DNA from: an uncultured Bacilli bacterium
GTDB taxonomy: Bacteria; Bacillota_I; Bacilli_A; RF39; UBA660
NCBI GenBank assembly: GCA_934167695.1
Contig: CAKPLP010000004.1
Span: forward strand, 32,733 to 96,732
Reading direction: 5' to 3'
Length of the DNA: 64,000 nt
A program made the translations under genes and the position numbers. Each line of letters starts with the position of its first letter. Position 1 is the stretch's first letter. Below are positions 27,780-36,589 of the stretch, piece after piece. The notes below the pieces were generated by a model, which ran no database searches, was not told where the DNA came from, and saw only the letters and a program-made list of their open reading frames with translations.

Positions 27780-27963
27780 CTAGTTTTCCTTTCCTACCTT
27801 ATCTATCCAATTATCTATTTCACTCTCATCTGTTTTTAATTTATCGCTATAACTTTCAAAAACCAGGAACTCCCAAAATAATAGTATCATATAAATTAAA
27901 ATCTATATCGAACTTCTTTATTTCTGGTAAATGATTACTAGCTTCACCAGTCTGTTTAATCAT
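27780..27963 (-). pseudogene. Flavodoxin-like remnant (frameshifted and internally deleted)
   Basis: A strong ribosome site (AGGAGGAGATATTA) precedes ATG 27963. The 35-codon frame ends in NLYDTIILGVPGF and stops at 27856. NLYDTIILGVP is the typical YDxIxLGxPxW strand of flavodoxins. A second frame resumes at once and encodes a tail ending in SEIDNWIDKVGKEN, like the last helix of flavodoxins (EIDxWLxKI). The N-terminal FMN phosphate loop and the whole middle are missing, so this is a deletion remnant with a frameshift. It lies beside the MerR regulator that may once have controlled it. Confidence 0.72.
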
Positions 27964-27975
27964 TAATATCTCCTC

Positions 27976-28359
27976 CTATATATCTTCCATAAAATCTTTT
28001 CTTTTACCCTCTCCAATTTCATTATATAAACTTATTTTGTAATCTAATCTTTCGATTGTTTTCGTTATATCTTTTCTTTTTTCTTCTAATATTTCTCTTT
28101 GTTCTAACAATAAGTTTTTCCTTGCAGTAACAGTTTTAGTTCCTTCTTTAAATAAATTCATATATTCTATCAATGCCTCTATTCTCATTCCAGCACTTCT
28201 CATACATTTTATAAACTCAATCCATTTGCAAGAATTTTCATCAAAATCTCTTATTCCAGACTTTTTTCTAGGCACTTCTGGAAGAAGTCCTATTCTCTCA
28301 TAATATCTAAGAGTATCTTCAGAAATATCATACTTTTTACTTACCTCTTTTATTGTCAT
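27976..28359 (-). CDS. MerR-family transcriptional regulator
   Basis: A 127-residue regulator with an N-terminal winged helix (MTIKEVSKKYDISEDTLRYY, then ERIGLLPEVPR) and a C-terminal dimerisation coiled coil (LLLEQREILEEKRKDI). It lacks the cysteines of metal-sensing members and is closer to the AdhR/YyaN type that often neighbours flavodoxin or oxidoreductase genes. It lies 7 bases downstream of dxs and 12 bases upstream of the flavodoxin remnant, so its original target may be decayed. Confidence 0.9.
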   Translation of the reverse strand: MTIKEVSKKYDISEDTLRYYERIGLLPEVPRKKSGIRDFDENSCKWIEFIKCMRSAGMRIEALIEYMNLFKEGTKTVTARKNLLLEQREILEEKRKDITKTIERLDYKISLYNEIGEGKRKDFMEDI

Positions 28360-28366
28360 AAAACAC

Positions 28367-30130
28367 CTACTTAATTAACTCTTTAACATCCTCTACTATT
28401 TGTTCTTTAGTCAATCTATTTTCTTCTAATAATTCTTTAACATCATATTTATCATAAAAATCTTTCTTAATTCCATAATTTTTTACCTTCATATCACTTG
28501 TTCCATAAAAACTTGCTATTTTTTCTCCGAATCCACCATCTAGAATTCCATCTTCCAAAGTAATAACTAAACTATGATTTTTTTTCAAATTATTTAGTAA
28601 TTCTTCATCAATACCAGTTATATATCGTGGATTAACTAAAGTTGCATTTATATCTAATTGTTCTTTCAAATACTCTACAACCTTCTCACCAAGTTGATAA
28701 AAATCTCCTAATGCTAAAACAGCAACTTTTTCTCCATCTTTTTCTACTTTATATTTATTTATATCACTATAATCTTTTAAAACTTCTCTATTATCATTAA
28801 TAACACCATTACATGGAACCTTAATAGCAACAGGATAATTAGTCTGATTTATACTCCAATCTAGCATAGCAAAATACTCATTCTTAGATGTTGGAGCCAA
28901 ATAGACCATATTAGGAATATTAGAAATCATTGGAATATCATATAAACCTAAATGAGTTATATCATTCATACCATAAACTGAAGCAGTATTAACAATTATC
29001 GTAGCAGCACTTTTATTTATACATAAATCTTGTGATAATTGATCATAAGTTCTTTGAATAAAACTAGCATGTGTTGCAAATACAGGTTTTCCTCCGCCAG
29101 TTGCAATTCCAGATGCTAAAGCAATAGCATGCTCCTCCGCTATACCAACATCGATAAATTGATCTCCAGCCATTTCTCTTCTTTCCTTAGTAAAACCAAT
29201 ATTAGTAGGAACAGCAGCAACAATAGTTACAACATCTTTATCACTTTTCATTTTATCAAGTAAATATTTTCCAGTTAAATCACCATAATCTTCACCATCA
29301 AAACTATATTTAAATTTACCAGTTTCAATATCAAATGGCATTGTCCAATGCCAATTTTCTTTATTTTCAACAGCAAATTTATACCCTTTACCCTTTAAAG
29401 TATTTAAATGTACAACTATAGGATGATCTATATCCTTTACCTTACTAAATGCCTCTATTAATTTCTCTATATCATTTCCTTCATCTACATAAATATAATC
29501 AAGTCCCATTACCTTAAATAAATTATTTTGACAACTACCATGACTGTCTCTTAAATCTTTCAAATTTTTATATAGTCCACCATGATTTTCAGCTATTGAC
29601 ATATCATTATCATTAACAACTATAATAAAATTACTATTCTGCTCACCAGCAAAATCAAGTCCCTCTAATGCCTCTCCACCTGAAAGAGAGCCATCTCCAA
29701 TAACTGCAATAACATTATAATTTTCATTCTTTAGATCTCTAGCTTTCATTAGACCAGATGCTAAACTTATAGATGTTGAAGTATGACCAACTTTAAAGAA
29801 ATCATGACAACTTTCATCAGGATCAGTATATCCTGTAACATCGTCATATTTCTCCTCATAAATAAAAGCATCCTTTCTACCTGTTAAAATCTTATGTGGA
29901 TAACTTTGATGTGAAACATCATATACAATTTTATCTATAGGTGAATTAAATACATAATGAATAGCTATTTCAGCCTCTACCATACCAAAATTAGGACCAA
30001 AATGTCCTCCATGTATACTTAATTTTTTTAGCAAAACTTCTCTAATATCATCTGCTAAATCTTTCATTTCACTAATTGACAATTTCTTTAAGTCACTAGG
30101 ACCATCAATTTTATTTAAAACTTTAATCAT
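28367..30130 (-). CDS. dxs: 1-deoxy-D-xylulose-5-phosphate synthase
   Basis: Thiamine-diphosphate enzyme that joins pyruvate and glyceraldehyde 3-phosphate at the entry of the MEP isoprenoid pathway. At 587 residues it is a little shorter than the usual 620-640. Visible are HYVFNSPIDKIVYDVSHQSYPHKIL, GHTSTSISLASG, the thiamine-binding GDGSLSGGEALE with NDNDMSI, and a transketolase C-terminal domain. The N-terminal SIHGGHFGPNFGMVE departs from the common TGGHLGxxLGVVE. That makes a DXS-like paralogue possible, so the call is good but not certain. The ATG follows TTAGGAGGAATAAA. Confidence 0.85.
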   Translation of the reverse strand: MIKVLNKIDGPSDLKKLSISEMKDLADDIREVLLKKLSIHGGHFGPNFGMVEAEIAIHYVFNSPIDKIVYDVSHQSYPHKILTGRKDAFIYEEKYDDVTGYTDPDESCHDFFKVGHTSTSISLASGLMKARDLKNENYNVIAVIGDGSLSGGEALEGLDFAGEQNSNFIIVVNDNDMSIAENHGGLYKNLKDLRDSHGSCQNNLFKVMGLDYIYVDEGNDIEKLIEAFSKVKDIDHPIVVHLNTLKGKGYKFAVENKENWHWTMPFDIETGKFKYSFDGEDYGDLTGKYLLDKMKSDKDVVTIVAAVPTNIGFTKERREMAGDQFIDVGIAEEHAIALASGIATGGGKPVFATHASFIQRTYDQLSQDLCINKSAATIIVNTASVYGMNDITHLGLYDIPMISNIPNMVYLAPTSKNEYFAMLDWSINQTNYPVAIKVPCNGVINDNREVLKDYSDINKYKVEKDGEKVAVLALGDFYQLGEKVVEYLKEQLDINATLVNPRYITGIDEELLNNLKKNHSLVITLEDGILDGGFGEKIASFYGTSDMKVKNYGIKKDFYDKYDVKELLEENRLTKEQIVEDVKELIK

Positions 30131-30240
30131 TTTATTCCTCCTAACCTTTCAACAAATATATATTAATACTTAGAGTAAGCTTCAAGTCAAGAACTTTTTA
30201 AATTTAAAATACTTATTAAAAACAATTCATATAATTAAAT

Positions 30241-30627
30241 ATGAATAATACCCAAGAATTAAATGAAAAACTAAAAGAATTAAAAATAGAAGATTTTATT
30301 TGGTTAATCTATATTGGTATAATATTTTTAAGTTGGTACTCAAATACACTAGAAAGAAAATATTTCATTCAAAATGATCTGAATAGTAAAGAAAAATATA
30401 GAAAAATAATAACAATTATATTTACAATTTTAATTGTTGTTTATCTATATTTTTTAAAAGACTCTATAGATGAAATAAAAAAAATAAAGCCCACCGATAC
30501 TCAAAAAAAGAAAAATCTCGTATACTTATCTTTTATTGGTTCATTATTAATTGCTATTAGTGGCTTTATCTTTCTATATATTTCGGTAGTAGATGAAAAC
30601 CTAGATGTAGAATTAGCCTTCAACTAA
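30241..30627 (+). CDS. Hypothetical membrane protein (128 aa)
   Basis: Three predicted helices (residues ~20-38, 57-77 and 97-117) separated by charged loops. There is no Shine-Dalgarno sequence before the ATG, so translation may be leaderless or the start misjudged. It converges with the helicase gene, their ends overlapping by 4 bases. No family is recognised. Confidence 0.5.
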   Translation: MNNTQELNEKLKELKIEDFIWLIYIGIIFLSWYSNTLERKYFIQNDLNSKEKYRKIITIIFTILIVVYLYFLKDSIDEIKKIKPTDTQKKKNLVYLSFIGSLLIAISGFIFLYISVVDENLDVELAFN

Positions 30628-32654
30628 TTATAAATATATAACTCGTGTTGACACCTGGTACATGCAACATATAATAAATTTTTCTCATTCTTTCGATAAG
30701 AATTTAATCTATTATTATAAACAAGTACACTATCAAACTCTAATCCCTTTGCAAGATATGCAGGAATAACTATTAAATCCCTAGAAAAATTATCTACATT
30801 AATATCAACAAGTGAAATATCAAATTGATCTTTTATCATATTATAAATTTTCTCAGCCTCTACTAAATCCTTTGTAATAATAGCACAGCTCTTATATTCA
30901 TTAGTTAAATAACTAATATCATTTATAAGTAATTCTTTTAAATTAGTAATATTTTTTCGTATTACTACAGGTTTATTTGTTTCTTTCCTAATCGCATTAA
31001 CATGATTTAATCTAAGAATTTTATTAGTATAATTTATTATCTCTGGAGAAGATCTATATGTCTTTAATAACTCCAAATATCTAGAACTACCTTTAAATAT
31101 ATCACTCAAATTTTCCAACGACTCATAGTAATAATATGGATTAATATTTTGATTAATATCCCCTAAAATTGTAAAATCCGCTTTTCTAAATATTTTTGAA
31201 ATAATAATATATTGCAATTTATTATAATCTTGAGCCTCATCAATTACTACATGTTTGATATAACTTTCATAAGGAAAACCTTCCAAAGTACCTTTTATAT
31301 AAGAAAATATTAAAGCATCCTCATAATGAATAATCTTTTGTTTTAAAAAAGTATTAATCTCACTTTCACTTAACTTTATTCTACAATATTCAGATTCAAA
31401 AAAATCTACAAATATTTTCTTATAGTCCTTAACAAAATTAACATTTTCTTTTAATAATTTTTTAAATGTTGAACTTTTATTTAATTTTCCATGATAGTAA
31501 TTAGAAGACAATCTCTTACAAATTTCATCTACTCGTTCAAAAAAAGGCATAACATCATATTTATAATGTAACATATCATTTATCTCATCCTTAAAAACAT
31601 GATGCACCTCTCCCTCTACAAAATCATTAATACAAAAAGAATTATTAACATAATTTTCTAAATATAAATCTAAATCTTCAATTATTTGATCACTTTGTTT
31701 ATATTTAACAAAGTCAGGATTAATTTCAGTATAAGAATAATACCTTGCAATAAAATCAGTAAAATTCTCTACTTCTTTAAATTCTGTAATAAAACTAGCT
31801 AAATAATCATTAAATGTTGTTTGTAAAGTATTACTCTCCCCAAGAGATGGTAAAACTTCAGAGATATATTCAGTAAAAATATTATTAGGAGAAAAAATAA
31901 GAATATTATTACTTGTCAAATTTTCAAGTCGATACAGTAAAAAAGCTATTCTATGAAGAGCAACAGTTGTTTTACCACTACCAGCAATTCCTTGAACAAT
32001 TAAATTGTTATCTTCTAAATTTCTAATAACTTTATTTTGTTCCATTTGAATTGTATTAACAACATTTCTCATTTTTTCACTTGATTCAGTAGCCAAAACA
32101 TCTTGTAATAGTTCATCATCAATATTTAGTGAATTATCAAAAACTCCTTGTAACATATTATCTTCAATTTTATACTGTCTCTTTCGTTTAAGTACTCCTC
32201 GGCACACCCCATCTGGTATTTTATACTCACAAGATCCAACTTCATAATCATAAAACAAACTACAAATAGGACTTCTCCAATCATACAAAATATTATTTAG
32301 ATTTTTATCTTTCAAATATGTTAAAGAAATATAAATATTATAAACATCTCCATCTTCCGAAATAAAAACAATAGAACCAAAATAAGGCTTTTTCTTTATT
32401 TGACATAATCTTTTATAATACTCTTGTTTTTGTATAGTTTTAAATTCCTCAGAAGAAGTAGCAATTTTAGCTTGTTGAATATCTCCCTCATCAAAAGAAC
32501 TAGATCCATCCCACATCATTCTTTTAAATTCATTTAAATCTTCAGCATCTATTTTAACCTCTTTTTTTAATGTCTCCAAATTATCATTTAAAAGTTTTGT
32601 AGTTAATCTCAAAATTTTCTTTTCTTTTTCTAATTCATATCCAACAATAGCCAT
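30624..32654 (-). CDS. helD: HelD-like UvrD-family helicase (RNA polymerase recycling)
   Basis: A 676-residue superfamily 1A helicase. It shows an N-terminal coiled-coil-like region, the DWRSPICSLFYDYEVG block specific to HelD proteins, Walker A GIAGSGKTTVALHR near residue 222, Walker B VIDEAQDYNKLQ and the C-terminal motif LLYVACTRCQHELY. HelD removes stalled RNA polymerase from DNA using ATP. It is shorter than B. subtilis HelD (774 residues), mainly in the N-terminal arm. The ATG follows GGAGGTAGTTGT. It lies 23 bases downstream of the phosphomannomutase gene. Confidence 0.87.
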   Translation of the reverse strand: MAIVGYELEKEKKILRLTTKLLNDNLETLKKEVKIDAEDLNEFKRMMWDGSSSFDEGDIQQAKIATSSEEFKTIQKQEYYKRLCQIKKKPYFGSIVFISEDGDVYNIYISLTYLKDKNLNNILYDWRSPICSLFYDYEVGSCEYKIPDGVCRGVLKRKRQYKIEDNMLQGVFDNSLNIDDELLQDVLATESSEKMRNVVNTIQMEQNKVIRNLEDNNLIVQGIAGSGKTTVALHRIAFLLYRLENLTSNNILIFSPNNIFTEYISEVLPSLGESNTLQTTFNDYLASFITEFKEVENFTDFIARYYSYTEINPDFVKYKQSDQIIEDLDLYLENYVNNSFCINDFVEGEVHHVFKDEINDMLHYKYDVMPFFERVDEICKRLSSNYYHGKLNKSSTFKKLLKENVNFVKDYKKIFVDFFESEYCRIKLSESEINTFLKQKIIHYEDALIFSYIKGTLEGFPYESYIKHVVIDEAQDYNKLQYIIISKIFRKADFTILGDINQNINPYYYYESLENLSDIFKGSSRYLELLKTYRSSPEIINYTNKILRLNHVNAIRKETNKPVVIRKNITNLKELLINDISYLTNEYKSCAIITKDLVEAEKIYNMIKDQFDISLVDINVDNFSRDLIVIPAYLAKGLEFDSVLVYNNRLNSYRKNEKNLLYVACTRCQHELYIYN

Positions 32655-32677
32655 ACAACTACCTCCAAAATTTAACC

Positions 32678-34051
32678 CTACTTATTTAATTCATGTATCA
32701 AATCTGTAAATTCTTTTTCTATTTCTTCTAATCTTTTTTCTGTCTTAGCCTCAAAACGAGCCGTTATATTAGGCCCTGTGTTACTAGCACGCACTAATGC
32801 CCAACCATCATCAAATAACACTTTAACACCATCTATATCTAAATACTTATAATTTTTTTCTCTGGCATACTCTCCTACTTTTGATATAACATCAAATTTT
32901 ACATCATCGCTACTCTTAAATTTTAATTCTTCTGTTGAAAAATACTTATTAATACCGCTAAGTAACTCTAAAACATTTTTATCAGTTTTAGATAAAATCT
33001 CCAAAATTCTAAGGCCAGCATATAATCCACTATCAAACCCCAGCCAACGATCTCTAAAATATACATGACCAGAAAGTTCACCACCAAATGGTAAGTCTTC
33101 ATCTCTAACCTTTGCTTTCGTATAAGAGTTACCAGTTCTATAACATAATCCTTTAGCACCAAGTTTTTCTATTTCATCACTTAAACTCTTAGAACATTTT
33201 ACATCATACAAAAACTCTTTTTTATTAACTTTATTTATAATATCTCTAATAATAATAATCATATATTGATCAGTTGGAATAAATTTAGCATCATTAGAAA
33301 CAAGTCCCATTCTATCTCCGTCACCATCAAAACTAAGTCCAATATCTGCACCAACTTCTAAAACTTTATTCTTTAGCTGAGTAAGATTAGATTCAACACA
33401 AGGATCAGGATGATGATTAGGAAAACTACCATCACTTATAGAATTAATATAAATAACATCCATTGGAAACATATCATAAATTTTCTTTACAATAATACTA
33501 GTAGTACCATTTCCGGGATCAACAACAACCTTTAATCTTCTATCACCAAAATGTAAGTTTTCTCTAAATAATGTTAAATAATCATTTTCTATATTATAGA
33601 AAGACTCCTTACCATTTCCAGTTGCAAAATCTCCCTCTATTATAAAATTCAAAAAGTCTTGAATTTCTTGTCCTTTACAATTTCCAGACTCATCAACAGC
33701 AAACTTAAAACCATTATCATCCTTAGGATTATGACTTGCAGTTACCATAACACCACTAAATATCTTTAATTTAATACAAGCATAATAATACATAGGAGTT
33801 GTACAAAGTCCCAAAGAAATAATATCAATGCCAGTTTCTAAAATTCCTTTTTTTAAAGCATCATAAAGACTAGGAGATGAAAGTCTATTATCATGTCCAA
33901 TTACACAAGTAGTCTTTCCCATTTTTTTAATATAACTACCAAACCCAAGTCCTATAGTATAAGCAGTATCATTATCAAGCTCAGTAGGATAAACTCCTCT
34001 TATATCATAACCTCTAAAAATATTCTTATTAATATTATCTTTTATCTTCAT
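32678..34051 (-). CDS. Phosphomannomutase/phosphoglucomutase
   Basis: An alpha-D-phosphohexomutase of 457 residues. The active-site serine lies in TASHNPKDDNG, metal binding in DGDGDRMG, the sugar-binding loop in GGELSGH and the phosphate-binding loop in RASNTGPNITARFE. It interconverts hexose 1- and 6-phosphates for glycan precursors. Substrate choice (mannose or glucose) cannot be read with confidence; the layout is that of ManB/AlgC-type enzymes. Confidence 0.92.
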   Translation of the reverse strand: MKIKDNINKNIFRGYDIRGVYPTELDNDTAYTIGLGFGSYIKKMGKTTCVIGHDNRLSSPSLYDALKKGILETGIDIISLGLCTTPMYYYACIKLKIFSGVMVTASHNPKDDNGFKFAVDESGNCKGQEIQDFLNFIIEGDFATGNGKESFYNIENDYLTLFRENLHFGDRRLKVVVDPGNGTTSIIVKKIYDMFPMDVIYINSISDGSFPNHHPDPCVESNLTQLKNKVLEVGADIGLSFDGDGDRMGLVSNDAKFIPTDQYMIIIIRDIINKVNKKEFLYDVKCSKSLSDEIEKLGAKGLCYRTGNSYTKAKVRDEDLPFGGELSGHVYFRDRWLGFDSGLYAGLRILEILSKTDKNVLELLSGINKYFSTEELKFKSSDDVKFDVISKVGEYAREKNYKYLDIDGVKVLFDDGWALVRASNTGPNITARFEAKTEKRLEEIEKEFTDLIHELNK

Positions 34052-34143
34052 TAAATATCCTCCATTCTACTATACATTAATAATATCACAGTAATAAAAC
34101 CAAGTTAATAACTTTAACAAAAATTGACATATTTTTATAATCT

Positions 34144-34213
34144 CTTTCACAAAAAATTTAGATATAATACACAATACTTTCACAATAAAAAAATAAAATA
34201 TAAACTGTGAAAG
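34144..34213 (+). promoter_or_regulatory. Repeated CTTTCACA operator-like elements
   Basis: CTTTCACA occurs at 34144-34151 and again at 34177-34184, and its exact complement TGTGAAAG at 34206-34213. The last overlaps the ribosome site of the ABC remnant. The spacing (33 and 29 base steps, about three helix turns) suits a dimeric regulator. A TATAAT-like box lies between the first two copies. The regulator is unknown. Confidence 0.5.
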
Positions 34214-34222
34214 GAGAAAATT

Positions 34223-34433
34223 ATGTATATATTTAAAAATGCTTTTAGAAATATAACTAGAAGTAAAGGAAGAAATGGAAGAAGGAATTATAGATATACT
34301 ACTTAACTTAGCACATCAAGAAAACAAATGCGTAATAATAATATCCCACTCAAAAAACATTCAACAAAAAGTAGATACTGTATATTATTTATCAAATGGT
34401 AAATTAAAAAAAGAAGGAGAAAATACTATTTAA
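34223..34433 (+). pseudogene. ABC transporter deletion remnant (permease start joined to ATPase end)
   Basis: Behind a strong ribosome site (GTGAAAGGAGAAAATT), ATG 34223 encodes MYIFKNAFRNITRSKGRN, the typical start of a MacB/FtsX-type permease, but stops after 27 codons. In another frame the same stretch continues as EEGIIDILLNLAHQEN, CVIIISHSKN and DTVYYLSNGKLKKEGEN. That is the end of an ABC ATPase, just after the H-loop histidine. An internal deletion seems to have fused the 5' end of the permease gene to the 3' end of the ATPase gene, destroying both. The stop lies inside the end of the convergent CmpB-like gene. Confidence 0.75.
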
Positions 34434-35148
34434 TTTTCTTCTTCTTTTTATCTTTTCTATATTTAATAACAGCATCTCTAAAATCATTATAATATTTCTG
34501 ATTAGCCATCTCACTATGTGGGAAAGCTTGTAAAATTCTACTAATTGAAAAGTTATGTTTTCTAACAGCACTCATAACCTCTTCATGAGCAAGTTCTGTT
34601 ACATCCTTGCCCTTAAATTTTTTTAGACTCGTACGTAAATTTAATAAAGTAAATGTCGTAAATCCTAAATCCACCATAAATACTACAAATAAAAAACTAG
34701 CAACAACTTCGAGCCAAAAAGAACTCATAACATCTAAAATACCACAAATAAATGGATAGATCGTATATAAAACTATTAAACCTGCAAAACCAAAAATAAG
34801 TGAATTTTTAAGACATATTCTACCATTATAATTAAAAGGTTCATGAGAATAATCCCACCATCTAACTTTAAAAATTTTCTCCATAATATAGCTAGTCACA
34901 TACTCTATAAAACTACACAATATAACCGTCATCCAAAAGAAAACCCATGGATCATTTGAATATTTATATAAAAATAAAACTACTAAAACAGTTCCAACTC
35001 CATAAATAGGAATATATGGTCCTATTAAAAAGCCTCTATTAATAATTAACTTTTTACTACCAATAGAACAAAATGTAATTTCCACTAAATACCCTATTAC
35101 AGAAGCTATAAAGAAAATCATAAACAAATAACATAAAGAATAAAACAC
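34426..35148 (-). CDS. CmpB-like putative ABC-transporter membrane protein
   Basis: A 240-residue protein with about five helices and the family blocks SVIGYLVEITFCSI, RGFLIGPYIPIYGVG, EYVTSYIMEKIF and RWWDYS, plus NYNGRICLKNSLIFG. This is the pattern of the ABC_trans_CmpB group, common in Firmicutes and without known substrate. A basic cytoplasmic tail follows. The 3' end overlaps the remnant ABC gene by 8 bases. Confidence 0.82.
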   Translation of the reverse strand: MFYSLCYLFMIFFIASVIGYLVEITFCSIGSKKLIINRGFLIGPYIPIYGVGTVLVVLFLYKYSNDPWVFFWMTVILCSFIEYVTSYIMEKIFKVRWWDYSHEPFNYNGRICLKNSLIFGFAGLIVLYTIYPFICGILDVMSSFWLEVVASFLFVVFMVDLGFTTFTLLNLRTSLKKFKGKDVTELAHEEVMSAVRKHNFSISRILQAFPHSEMANQKYYNDFRDAVIKYRKDKKKKKIK

Positions 35149-35217
35149 TAATATGCACCAACCTTTTTGAATATTATATATATCATTTTATCATATTATT
35201 AAATATTGTCAAAAATA

Positions 35218-35246
35218 AAAAGTTTAATAAAAACTATTAAACTTCT
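35218..35246 (-). terminator. Terminator of the hisS-aspS operon
   Basis: AAGTTTAAT/ATTAAACTT (35220-35244) with a 7-base loop, followed on the minus strand by TTTTATTTTT. It begins 11 bases after the aspS stop. Confidence 0.87.
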
Positions 35247-35254
35247 TACTACTA

Positions 35255-36574
35255 TTATGGGTTTAGTCTATTAGGTCCTCTAAATAAGAATTGTGTTTCT
35301 TTAACACTAGGAATTCCTAATAAAAGCATTGTAAGCCTATCAACACCTATAGCAAAACCTCCATGTGGTGGACAACCATATTTGAAAAATTCCAAATAAA
35401 ATTTAACATCATCGCCTAAACCTTTGCTAGCAGCATTTTTACAAATTTCTTCATATCTATGTTCTCTTTGAGCACCACTAGTAATTTCAACACCTCTCCA
35501 AATTAAGTCATAACCTTGAAGACGTCCATCTTTATCTCTCATATGATAAAATGCTCTTTTATCGGCAGGATAATCTATTACAAACATAAATTCATGATTA
35601 AATTTTTCCTTTGCAAGCTTATATGTCAACTTTTCTGCCTCTGTAGTTAAATCTGTTTTTTCAGAATCATCAACAACATAAGAATATCTCTCTTCTAATT
35701 CCTTATACACATCACTAAGTTTCATAACAGGAAATGGTAAGGTTGGTACAATAATTTCTTGATTAAATACCTCTTTTACTTTCTCATCATATTTTTCTTT
35801 TACTTTTTTCAAAGCATAAGAAAGCATCTCAGCCTCTAAGTTCATAACATCTTCATAACTATCAATATAACTAAACTCAACATCAAAACTAGTAAATTCT
35901 GTAGCATGACGAGAAGTATTAGAATTTTCTGCTCTAAAACAAGGAGCTACTTCAAAAATTTTACTAAATCCACTAGCCATTGCCATTTGCTTATAAAATT
36001 GAGGAGATTGAGCTAAATAAGCTTTATTATCAAAGTATTTAACTTCAAACACTTCTGCTCCACTCTCACTAGCAGCACCAATAAATTTTGGAGTATGAAT
36101 TTCTGTAAAATCATTATTATATAAGTATTCTCTCATATATTGTACTAAAGAAGATTGAATTTGAAACATCAAAATATTTTTATCACTTCTTAAATCAATA
36201 AAACGGTAATCAAGTCTAGTATCCAAATTAACACCATCAATATTTTTATAATTAAATGGTAATTCCAATTCACTTCTTGTAACAACCTCTATTTCAGTTG
36301 GAATAATCTCCATTCCATTCAATTTTACCTTTGGAGATTCCATTAAAACACCTTTAATATTTACAACACTTTCAAGAGGAAGATTACTAATAAGTTCTAC
36401 CATTTCTTTGTTTTTTTCTTCACTTTTCTCAATAGTAACCTGAACCTTGCCCGTTGAATCACGTAATATAACAAATTGAACCCATTGTAAATCTCTAATA
36501 TTATCTACAAAACCACAAAATTCTATTTCTTTACCAAAGTAATTAGTTAATTCATTTGCATATATTTTTTTCAT
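35255..36574 (-). CDS. aspS: Aspartate--tRNA ligase, short archaeal-type (probably non-discriminating)
   Basis: A 439-residue class II synthetase: an N-terminal OB domain (ELTNYFGKEIEFCGFVDNIRDLQ), motif 2 FEVAPCFRAENSNTSRHATEFTS and motif 3 GGFAIGVDRLTMLLLG. It is far shorter than the ~590-residue bacterial AspRS and lacks the inserted GAD domain. Its SPQFYKQMAM, HATEFTSFDVE and terminal FRGPNRLNP match the archaeal/eukaryal branch. Such enzymes usually charge both tRNA-Asp and tRNA-Asn, the latter then amidated by GatCAB; that dual use is inference. It occupies the canonical aspS place behind hisS. The ATG follows GAGGAGG. Confidence 0.88.
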   Translation of the reverse strand: MKKIYANELTNYFGKEIEFCGFVDNIRDLQWVQFVILRDSTGKVQVTIEKSEEKNKEMVELISNLPLESVVNIKGVLMESPKVKLNGMEIIPTEIEVVTRSELELPFNYKNIDGVNLDTRLDYRFIDLRSDKNILMFQIQSSLVQYMREYLYNNDFTEIHTPKFIGAASESGAEVFEVKYFDNKAYLAQSPQFYKQMAMASGFSKIFEVAPCFRAENSNTSRHATEFTSFDVEFSYIDSYEDVMNLEAEMLSYALKKVKEKYDEKVKEVFNQEIIVPTLPFPVMKLSDVYKELEERYSYVVDDSEKTDLTTEAEKLTYKLAKEKFNHEFMFVIDYPADKRAFYHMRDKDGRLQGYDLIWRGVEITSGAQREHRYEEICKNAASKGLGDDVKFYLEFFKYGCPPHGGFAIGVDRLTMLLLGIPSVKETQFLFRGPNRLNP

Positions 36575-36589
36575 TATTAATACCTCCTC

